28,371 nucleotides of DNA from JBLNBQ01 sp050260095 (GTDB lineage: Bacteria > Bacillota > UBA5301 > DYFA01), in assembly GCA_050260095.1 (NCBI GenBank), contig JBLNBQ010000111.1, positions 1 to 28,371 of the forward strand, in the 5' to 3' direction. The notes below the pieces were generated by a model, which saw nothing but the letters and a program-made list of their open reading frames with translations, had not been told where the DNA came from and ran no database searches. Shown here piece after piece: positions 23,188-28,371 of this stretch (position 1 is its first letter; every line of letters starts with the position of its first letter). The position numbers and the translations under genes were made by a program.

Positions 23188-23217
23188 ATTATAAGTTTAG
23201 CTTTCCGCCTTTGTCAA
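23188..23217 (-). promoter_or_regulatory. Perfect sigma-A promoter of greA-lysS
   Basis: The minus strand carries TTGACA (23217-23212), an 18-base spacer and TATAAT (23193-23188): six of six matches in both boxes. It is embedded in the last codons of the upstream gene; the TAA stop of that gene (23191-23189) is part of the TATAAT box. The leader to the greA ATG is about 110 bases. Confidence 0.88.
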
Positions 23218-24169
23218 GTAGCTGCGCTGGGCGAATCCCGCGGCGCGCCATGGCTTCGCGCAGTTCGGTCAAGCCGCCGACGGTCGCTTCTTCGGCCTGC
23301 ACCAGGGGGAGCAAATCCCCGGCGCAACCTTCCTCGGTGGCCCTTGCCACGGTGGCGACCGCGGCCAGGTCGGCCGGCGCCATGACTCCCGGCGCGCCGG
23401 GCAGGGTGAAGGCGGCCGACACGCCGCCGCTCCCCGGCCGGGCGGCGACCACGATAGCCCCGGGCGGGAGCAGCCCGGCGGCCCCTGGGGGCAGCGGCGC
23501 GGCCAGGACTACCAGCGCCGCCCGGCGTAGGGCGGACGGCCAGTCGGCGCTCACGCGAGCCGCGGTGCCCGTCTCGTGCAGGATCTGCCCGGCGAGCCGG
23601 CCGAGGGCCGGGGCGTCGCCGGCCAGGGTCAGCCGGCCGTACTGGCGGGCCACCAGGCGAGCGGCGACCCGTCCCTCCGGCTGCTCCCCGCCCACCAGCG
23701 CCACTTCCACCCGCTCGGTATCCCAGCCGCGCTCTCTGGCCGCCAACTCGGTGGCGGCGACACAGCCGGCGAGGCTGCCCGCCCAGGCCTCCACCGGGGC
23801 GGGCGTCCCGGCGTCCCTGGCCGCCGCCCGCACCGCCCGGCGCAGGCCGGCCGGAGCCGGCCCTGCTCCCAGCCCGTCGCGAAACCCCACCAGCGGGGCG
23901 CCGTCCTCGGCCAGGCCCTCCAGTATGCGGATGAGGTAGCGCTGCCGCTGCTCCTCCGGCCAGCCGGCCAGGCTCGCCGCGCTCAGCGGCAGGCCGACGC
24001 TCACCCCGGCGGGCAACCCGCCGCGCCAGTCGTGCCGGGCGATGACCCGCCAGGGGACGAACTTGCCCCCGCGGGCCAGGAGCGCCTCGGGCAGCCGGCC
24101 AGCGACGGGAAACCACCGCCGGCGCTCCTCCTGGCCCATGGGCGTGGAGAGATAGGCGAAGCCGGGCAT
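23189..24169 (-). CDS. Rossmann-like protein, possibly dehydrogenase or acyl-ACP-reductase-like
   Basis: A 326-residue protein, not firmly recognised. The middle part (about residues 155-230: VEVALVGGEQPEGRVAARLV, YGRLTLAGDAPALGRLAG, ALRRAALVVLAAP) follows the beta-alpha-beta pattern of an NAD(P)-binding domain like that of the predicted amino-acid dehydrogenase / acyl-ACP reductase group, but the glycine-rich loop is degenerate (VGGEQPEG). The N-terminal part begins MPGFAYLSTPMGQEERRRW. The ATG at 24169 is chosen because GGGGG sits 8 bases upstream; GTG 24178 is the alternative. It is Ala-, Arg- and Gly-rich. It is last in the operon that begins with the regulator at 25876, and its 3' end encodes the greA promoter. 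The reaction is unknown. Confidence 0.72.
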   Translation of the reverse strand: MPGFAYLSTPMGQEERRRWFPVAGRLPEALLARGGKFVPWRVIARHDWRGGLPAGVSVGLPLSAASLAGWPEEQRQRYLIRILEGLAEDGAPLVGFRDGLGAGPAPAGLRRAVRAAARDAGTPAPVEAWAGSLAGCVAATELAARERGWDTERVEVALVGGEQPEGRVAARLVARQYGRLTLAGDAPALGRLAGQILHETGTAARVSADWPSALRRAALVVLAAPLPPGAAGLLPPGAIVVAARPGSGGVSAAFTLPGAPGVMAPADLAAVATVARATEEGCAGDLLPLVQAEEATVGGLTELREAMARRGIRPAQLLDKGGKLNL

Positions 24170-24231
24170 GGCCGCCACCCCCTGCTGCTCAGGTCAGGAA
24201 TATCTACTGTCCCGCTGGGATCACTAGTACT

Positions 24232-24406
24232 TCACGCAGGCAGATCGATGTAACGGGCCAACTCGTCGAGAGCCGGCGTGGGAACCTGCGCCTGCCCCGC
24301 CAGCGCCCCCAGCCCGACCGCCAACTGCTCCGAGCACCCCCGCGCCATAGACCAGCACGGAGAGCTTGCCCGGCGCGTCGTCGGCGTGAAGGTCCCCCAC
24401 CGTCAT
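24232..24406 (-). pseudogene. Small gene with a one-base frameshift
   Basis: Two frames together read as one small protein. From ATG 24406 the first frame gives MTVGDLHADDAPGKLSVLVYG; codon third positions are almost all G or C. After a run of five G (24337-24341) coding quality jumps to the next frame: CSEQLAVGLGALAGQ, then VPTPALDELARYIDLPA and a TGA at 24232. Removing one G joins them into a 57-residue protein. The residues upstream of the ATG (KPIIDLPGGL) also look coding, so the start is uncertain. The VPTPALDELARYI ending resembles the C-terminal helix of NAD-dependent dehydrogenases such as the opine type, but this is a weak resemblance. It may be a homopolymer sequencing error, a mutation or a programmed shift. 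Confidence 0.6.
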
Positions 24407-24434
24407 CAACCCCCCAGGCAGGTCGATGATGGGC

Positions 24435-25334
24435 TTACGCCAGCTGGGTCAGGCGCGGCCGAAACTCGAGCCGGTCCAGCAGTGCGTTGTAGTCGTCGGG
24501 GGTGATCTCGGCGAGCGGCTTGCCGGAAAAGGCGACGAGCAGCGCCTCCATCACGTTGGTCCCGAACGAACGCCCTTCCAGCTCCGGCGTGGTGGTGATC
24601 AGCAGGGACGCGCCGCGCCGGCGCAGGTCCTCGACGTCCTCCCGGGTGGTCGTGTTGGTGAGGATGACCTTGCCCGGCAGTTCACGCGGCAGGTGCTTCT
24701 TGATGAAGAGGAAGTCGCCTGCCACGACGTCGCCCCAGTTGTACCACTTCTCCCACTTGGGGCTCCCCTCTTCCTGGCTCTTGCCGGTGGGATAGAGCCA
24801 CTGGAAGGGCAGTTGCACGGCGACCGGGGCGATCAGGGAGGCCGCCAGGTGAAGCGAACTCAGCTTGCGCAGGGGGATGGGCAAGTCGAGGGCGAACATG
24901 AAGTCGCCCATCACCAGGTCGGCTCCCTCCTCGACCAGCGACTCGGCCATGCCGAAGCGGTCGAGCGCACAGACCAGGAAGACCTTCTTTCCGCCGAAGG
25001 AGTACCCGCCGGCAGCGAGTTGCTTCACGGTGCGCCGTTCCAGCGTGTTCTTGAGGCCCGACCCATCAACCACCGGCGTCACCCGGGCCGCCGCCGCCAG
25101 TTTCTTCGCGTCGCGGATGACGTAGCGGCGCTTGCCGGCCACCAGGTAGAGGTCGATGCCACCCAGGCCGAAGGCGTCGACCTTGCCGTCGAGTTCCTGG
25201 ATGAGGGCGATCGCCTTCTCCATGCTACCGTCGGTGCCGATGCGCTCGATGCGCACCCGTTCCCCGAGCATCTCCAGCTCGACCGCGTGGTTGCGCGTCG
25301 ACGATCCGATGCTCACACTCACTACCCGCTTCAT
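24435..25334 (-). CDS. Conserved protein of the family labelled quinate 5-dehydrogenase
   Basis: A 299-residue protein beginning MKRVVSVSIGSSTRNHAVEL. I recognise it as a family found in anaerobic Bacillota that databases often name quinate 5-dehydrogenase, but no clear glycine-rich nucleotide loop or shikimate-dehydrogenase Lys-Asp pair is visible, so the name is doubtful. Conserved-looking blocks are VDAFGLGGIDLYL, VDGSGLKNTLERRTV, DLVMGDFMFAL, ILTNTTTREDVEDLRRRGA and FGTNVMEALL. The ATG at 25334 has GGAGG 8 bases upstream and overlaps the regulator stop as ATGA. Its tight pairing with the regulator suggests that the regulator senses its substrate or product. Confidence 0.8.
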   Translation of the reverse strand: MKRVVSVSIGSSTRNHAVELEMLGERVRIERIGTDGSMEKAIALIQELDGKVDAFGLGGIDLYLVAGKRRYVIRDAKKLAAAARVTPVVDGSGLKNTLERRTVKQLAAGGYSFGGKKVFLVCALDRFGMAESLVEEGADLVMGDFMFALDLPIPLRKLSSLHLAASLIAPVAVQLPFQWLYPTGKSQEEGSPKWEKWYNWGDVVAGDFLFIKKHLPRELPGKVILTNTTTREDVEDLRRRGASLLITTTPELEGRSFGTNVMEALLVAFSGKPLAEITPDDYNALLDRLEFRPRLTQLA

Positions 25335-25876
25335 GCCTTGCGCCTCCGCTTCCCGGTGCTGAGTTGGTGAATCAAGGTCCGGAGCCGTTCGGGCTCCAGA
25401 AGGCAATCGTGTTCGATCGGCGAGGTGCCGAGTTCGATGGCGACCAGCTTAGGGCCGAGGATCGCCTCCGCCAGGCGGATGCGCATGTCGGAACCGGCGA
25501 AGATCACGGCGTCGAACTCCTTCATCCGGGAGACGAGGTCGATCAGCTGGTTGGCGATCTCCACGCCGCTGCGCTCGCCGAAATAGCTCCATCGCTCCTC
25601 GTTGGTGAGCAGGAAGACGTACTCGACCCCCTCCCGCCGGGCCAACTCCTCGAGTTCGGCCCTGTTGCCGACCGGAAACGCGATGAGCGCCAGCCGGGCC
25701 CCCTTGCCGACTTCGCCCAGCGATTCGAGGCGGGAGACGAACGTGCGATCCACGCCGACGACCTGCCCCGCCTCAGCCTGCGAGAGCCCTTGCACGCGCA
25801 GTTCCAACAGGCGGTCGATGGCCCGCCGCACGCGGCCCAGGCTGATGAGCTTGTCACCCACGCGCACGAAGTCCAA
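25331..25876 (-). CDS. Helix-turn-helix transcriptional regulator (uncharacterised)
   Basis: A 181-residue protein. The N-terminal part (about residues 15-55: RAIDRLLELRVQGLSQAEAGQVVGVDRTFVSRLES) is a Xre-like helix-turn-helix. The C-terminal part (about 60-170: ALIAFPVGNRAELEEL, DAVIFAGSDMRIRLAEAI, KLVAIELGTSPIE) looks like an alpha/beta sensing domain of unknown ligand. The start is TTG 25876 with GGGGG 7 bases upstream; an ATG at 25890 is out of frame. Upstream is a promoter with a palindrome at its start point, which suggests autoregulation. It is cotranscribed with the gene at 24435-25334 and probably controls this operon. Confidence 0.8.
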   Translation of the reverse strand: MDFVRVGDKLISLGRVRRAIDRLLELRVQGLSQAEAGQVVGVDRTFVSRLESLGEVGKGARLALIAFPVGNRAELEELARREGVEYVFLLTNEERWSYFGERSGVEIANQLIDLVSRMKEFDAVIFAGSDMRIRLAEAILGPKLVAIELGTSPIEHDCLLEPERLRTLIHQLSTGKRRRKA

Positions 25877-25930
25877 CGGAACGCCCCCATCTCATGCCTA
25901 TGCGCCCGGGCGCCCGCCCAAGCCGGGCCG

Positions 25931-25948
25931 TGCACACGGTTGTGTACA
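25931..25948 (-). promoter_or_regulatory. Imperfect palindrome, candidate operator of the regulator operon
   Basis: The minus strand reads TGTACAC AACC GTGTGCA: arms of seven bases with one mismatch and a 4-base centre. It lies just after the -10 box (25952-25957), across the expected transcription start, a usual place for a repressor site. The adjoining gene encodes a helix-turn-helix protein that may bind it. Confidence 0.5.
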
Positions 25949-25951
25949 TTT

Positions 25952-25981
25952 ATCTTACCAGAAATGGAAAGCGCCATGCAA
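25952..25981 (-). promoter_or_regulatory. Promoter of the regulator operon
   Basis: The minus strand carries TGGTAAGAT (extended -10 with TAAGAT at 25957-25952) and, 18 bases upstream, TTGCAT (25981-25976) as a weak -35. It lies in the gap after dusB and about 75 bases before the TTG start of the regulator. Confidence 0.55.
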
Positions 25982-25991
25982 CGGAACGAGT

Positions 25992-27017
25992 TCAACCAAC
26001 TTGGTCGCGGTAGCGTTCGAGGAGCGCCCGGACCTCCTCGTGGGTCGTGGCGGCTTGGGCGGCCAGCTTCACGGCGGTCGCGCCGGGCAGTCCCTTGAGA
26101 TACCAGGCCACGTGTTTGCGCATCTCCCGGACGCCGTGCTCTTCACCGAGGTAGGCGACCTGGAGGGCCAAGTGGCGGAGGAGGAAGTCGAGCCGCTCCC
26201 GGACCGGCGGCGAAGGGGGGATGGGTTCGCCGGCGAGGGCGGCGACCGCCTGGCGCAGCAGCCAGGGGTTGCCCAGAGCCCCCCGGGCGATCATCACGGC
26301 GGCGCACCCGGTCTGTTCCCGCAACGCCACCGCGTCGGCGGCCGAGGTAACGTCTCCGTTGCCGGTGACCGGCACCGCGACCGCCTCGCGCACGGCGCGG
26401 ACCACGCCCCAATCGGCCTTGCCCCGGTAGAACTGTTCCCGGGTCCGGCCATGCACGGCGATCATGGCGGCCCCCGCCGCCTCCGCCACCCGGGCGCACT
26501 CCACGGCGTTACGGTGGGCCTCGTCCCAACCGGCCCGGAGCTTGACGGTCACTGGCACCCCGGCCGGCCCCGCCACCGCCACGAGCGCCTGCACCACTTC
26601 GCCCAGCCGGGCGGGGTCGCGCATGAGCGCCGAGCCTTCCCCGTTGCGCACGATCTTCGGGGTCGGGCAACCCGCGTTGAGGTCAAGGGCGGCCAGCCGC
26701 CGCCGTCCCCCGGGGGCGACCTCCGGCGCCGCAAGCACGAGGGCGGCCGCTCTGGCCATCACCTCCGGCTCCCGGCCGAAGAGTTGCACCGCAACCGGCC
26801 CCTCGGCTTCGTCCAGACGGAGCATCGCCCTGGTCCGGGCGTTCTCATAGACCAGGGCCATCGCGGAGATCATCTCGGTGTACACCAGGCCGACCCCCAT
26901 CTCCCTGGCGAGGAGCCGGAAGGGCAGGTCGGTGATGCCCGCCATGGGGCCCATGACCACCCGGTTTTGCAGGGTCAGGCCGCCGAAACCCCAGGCGGCC
27001 GGGCTTTCTTCCGTCAT
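25992..27017 (-). CDS. dusB: tRNA-dihydrouridine synthase (DusB type)
   Basis: A 341-residue FMN enzyme that reduces uridines in the tRNA D-loop. Family blocks are seen in order: MGPMAGITDLPFR, VQLFGREPEVMA, NAGCPTPKIVRNGEGSALM with catalytic Cys117, VTVKLRAGWD, AVHGRTREQFYRGKADW, VPVTGNGDV and IARGALGNPWLL, then the C-terminal helical domain with MRKHVAWYLKGLPG. The ATG at 27017 has GGAG about 10 bases upstream; a longer frame upstream overlaps rpmE and is not coding. A terminator-like hairpin stands between rpmE and dusB, so dusB is probably made by read-through from the rpmE promoter. Confidence 0.95.
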   Translation of the reverse strand: MTEESPAAWGFGGLTLQNRVVMGPMAGITDLPFRLLAREMGVGLVYTEMISAMALVYENARTRAMLRLDEAEGPVAVQLFGREPEVMARAAALVLAAPEVAPGGRRRLAALDLNAGCPTPKIVRNGEGSALMRDPARLGEVVQALVAVAGPAGVPVTVKLRAGWDEAHRNAVECARVAEAAGAAMIAVHGRTREQFYRGKADWGVVRAVREAVAVPVTGNGDVTSAADAVALREQTGCAAVMIARGALGNPWLLRQAVAALAGEPIPPSPPVRERLDFLLRHLALQVAYLGEEHGVREMRKHVAWYLKGLPGATAVKLAAQAATTHEEVRALLERYRDQVG

Positions 27018-27036
27018 GTGCGTCGCTCCAAAAGGA

Positions 27037-27066
27037 AAGCCCGGGGGCTCTCGCCTTCCCGGGCTT
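27037..27066 (-). terminator. Terminator-like hairpin between rpmE and dusB
   Basis: AAGCCCGGG and CCCGGGCTT pair over 9 bp with a 12-base loop and are followed by TCCTTTTGG. It includes the last bases of the rpmE stop and ends 20 bases before the dusB ATG. The T-run is broken, so termination is likely partial. Confidence 0.6.
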
Positions 27067-27277
27067 ACTTGCTCTGAACCTTTTCGAACTTTTTCTTGAA
27101 CTTCTCCACCCGGCCGCCGGTATCGACAATCTTCGCCTTGCCGCCGGTGTAGAGCGGATGGCACTTCGAACAAATCTCGACCCGGAGGTTCTTCTTGGTG
27201 GATCCCGTCGTGAACGAGGCGCCACAGGCGCAGGTCACCGTGGTCTGCTCGTACTTGGGATGGATACCTTCCTTCAT
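27065..27277 (-). CDS. rpmE: 50S ribosomal protein L31, zinc-binding type
   Basis: A 70-residue ribosomal protein, product start MKEGIHPKYEQTTVTCACG. Four zinc-ligand cysteines are present: Cys16, Cys18, Cys36 and Cys39 (CAC and CSKC), so this is the zinc-containing form. The conserved HPLYTG follows. ATG 27277 has GGGAGGTGA about 9 bases upstream. It has its own promoter at 27306-27334. Confidence 0.97.
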   Translation of the reverse strand: MKEGIHPKYEQTTVTCACGASFTTGSTKKNLRVEICSKCHPLYTGGKAKIVDTGGRVEKFKKKFEKVQSK

Positions 27278-27305
27278 CTGTCTCACCTCCCAGGCCACGC
27301 GTAAG

Positions 27306-27334
27306 AGTATAGCATAGGACGGCTCGTCTTACAA
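27306..27334 (-). promoter_or_regulatory. Sigma-A promoter of rpmE
   Basis: The minus strand carries TTGTAA (27334-27329), a 17-base spacer and TATACT (27311-27306), with TGC directly before the -10 (extended -10). The transcript would start about 20 bases before the ribosome site of rpmE. Confidence 0.78.
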
Positions 27335-27368
27335 GACTTGCGCACGCCACCGGGGCGGCGCGACGGGC

Positions 27369-27554
27369 CTACTCGCGGTCGGGATCGAACTCCTGTCCCC
27401 GCGGCCCCACGGCCGACTTCACCATGCGTTCGAGGCGGATCAGGTACTCACCCTCGTCCTCCGACTTCGCCCAGGCCTCGTCCTTGAGCTGTTCGACCAG
27501 TTCCGGCGAGAGCCCCATGTCGTAGGCGAGCTTTTCAAGCTGGGCCTCGTTCAC
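27369..27554 (-). CDS. Small acidic conserved-looking protein of unknown function
   Basis: A 61-residue protein beginning MNEAQLEKLAYDMGLSPELV. GTG 27554 is the start, with AAGGAGG 7 bases upstream, an excellent site. It is highly charged and predicted helical, with no membrane span or cysteine. It lies 44 bases after the radical SAM gene and is probably cotranscribed with it; rpmE downstream has its own promoter. I recognise no family. The ribosome site and codon use support that it is real. Confidence 0.72.
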   Translation of the reverse strand: MNEAQLEKLAYDMGLSPELVEQLKDEAWAKSEDEGEYLIRLERMVKSAVGPRGQEFDPDRE

Positions 27555-27598
27555 TGTTCCCCCTCCTTCGTGTTGGCGTTTCGCTCCTTAAGGCTTGG

Positions 27599-28371
27599 TC
27601 ACGGAGCCACCCTCCGGCCCACCGGGCGCGACGAGTTGCCGACCTCCACCCCGGGCAAGGAGTGAAGTTCCTCGATCAGACGGGCTAGGCCGAGCGGTTC
27701 GGCCTCGGGCCCGGGGAGCAGGCGCACCAGGCTGTCAGGGTCGATGTTGAGATTGCGCAGTTGCACCAGGTTTATGCCGTTCGCCCGGATGAAATCCTTG
27801 AGCGCCGCAACCTCTTCCGGACGATCGGTCAGGCCTGGGAAGACCAGCAAGTTCAGCGAGACGAAGACGCCGGCCCGCCGGGCGCCGCGGATGGACGCGG
27901 CGACCTCGGACAGGCCGTAGCCGGCGGGGCAATGGTAGGCGTCGTAGATTTCCGGACGGGCCGAGATGAGGCTCACCCGCATGGAGTCGAGTCCGGCGTC
28001 GATCAGCCGCTCTATCGCCGCCGTCCACCCGGCGTTGGTGTTGAGGTTGATGGTCCCTTTCTGGGTCCGCTCCCGGATGAGGCGGATCGCGGGCGCCAGC
28101 ACCTCGACCGCCAAGGAGGGTTCACCCTCGCAGCCCTGGCCGAAGGAGACGATCGCGTCCTGGGCCTGTTCCAGGTGAGGCACGGCCAGCTCGGCCACCT
28201 CCTCCGGCGCCGGCGTGAACGCGATGCGCTCCTGCGGCGAGGTCACCGGACCGTCGTCTGGTTGGAGCGACAAGCACCCTTTGCACCCGGCATTGCAGGC
28301 CGGCGAGACGGGGATGCCCGCCTCCCACCGGCGGTAGAAGAGGTTCTGCGCGGTGAAGCAGTGGTACTCGG
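27599..28371 (-). CDS. Radical SAM protein, start beyond the window
   Basis: At least 257 residues; the frame is open to the right edge, so the true start is outside. The cluster motif CNAGCKGC (C-x3-C-x2-C) lies at 28320-28280 and identifies a radical SAM enzyme that cleaves S-adenosylmethionine. SFGQGCEGEPSL corresponds to the SAM-contact GGE-like block, and NLNTNAG, RVSLISARPEIYDAYH and LNLLVFPGLTDRPEEV follow along a TIM-barrel. The end is short, with no second cluster domain. A TTG inside the motif (28273) is not the start. The substrate is unknown; families like this are common in anaerobic Bacillota. Confidence 0.88.
   Translation of the reverse strand, partial: EYHCFTAQNLFYRRWEAGIPVSPACNAGCKGCLSLQPDDGPVTSPQERIAFTPAPEEVAELAVPHLEQAQDAIVSFGQGCEGEPSLAVEVLAPAIRLIRERTQKGTINLNTNAGWTAAIERLIDAGLDSMRVSLISARPEIYDAYHCPAGYGLSEVAASIRGARRAGVFVSLNLLVFPGLTDRPEEVAALKDFIRANGINLVQLRNLNIDPDSLVRLLPGPEAEPLGLARLIEELHSLPGVEVGNSSRPVGRRVAP

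Noticed and set aside
1..28371. CRISPR array, tRNA or rRNA genes, complete insertion sequence, prophage
   Set aside because: No regular repeat-spacer pattern, no tRNA-like arm set, no transposase or phage gene was seen on either strand.

Overview
The window is a GC-rich stretch in which every supported gene lies on the minus strand, so it is read from right to left. Ferredoxin-linked oxidoreductases, a Tat-exported NiFe hydrogenase, a multihaem cytochrome made as a lipoprotein, strong purine-rich Shine-Dalgarno sites, many GTG/TTG starts and consensus sigma-A promoters suggest an anaerobic, possibly thermophilic Bacillota of the Moorella/Desulfotomaculum kind. The taxon is an inference; no rRNA or tRNA gene was seen.

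Layout in transcription order. (1) 28371-25992: a radical SAM protein cut by the window edge, a 61-residue protein, ribosomal protein L31 and tRNA-dihydrouridine synthase. (2) 25981-23189: a promoter and palindromic operator, a helix-turn-helix regulator, a protein of the family labelled quinate 5-dehydrogenase, a small frameshifted gene and a Rossmann-like protein; this is an uncharacterised operon. (3) 23217-21044: a perfect sigma-A promoter inside the end of the previous gene drives greA and lysS; lysS has no ATG/GTG/TTG start and probably begins at AUU. (4) 20970-19845: azlC-azlD amino-acid exporter. (5) 19759-16417: a group-1-like NiFe hydrogenase (small subunit, large subunit, cytochrome b) with changed metal-site motifs. 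(6) 16348-13699: ychF and the PLP synthase genes pdxS-pdxT. (7) 13576-8651: glyA, then nifJ broken by one in-frame TAA at codon 102 and followed by a strong hairpin terminator. (8) 8553-6169: a lipoprotein metallopeptidase of gluzincin type and a small exported protein. (9) 5958-2782: porG-porD-porA-porB with a terminator. (10) 2734-1: a lipoprotein with ten CXXCH motifs, an exported partner, and the start of another gene preceded by the same promoter-like element as the cytochrome.

How it fits together. Two 2-oxoacid:ferredoxin oxidoreductases (NifJ type and four-subunit Por type), a membrane-linked uptake hydrogenase and an exported multihaem cytochrome point to an energy metabolism built on ferredoxin, H2 and outer-surface electron transfer. 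GlyA, PdxST, LysS, GreA, L31, DusB and YchF are housekeeping genes. The strongest anomalies are the nifJ stop codon, the AUU start of lysS, the Cys-to-Asp change at the hydrogenase proximal cluster motif, the His-to-Gln change in the L2 motif of the large subunit, and a shared upstream element before the cytochrome and the truncated gene. No gene-free stretch exceeds 300 bases.
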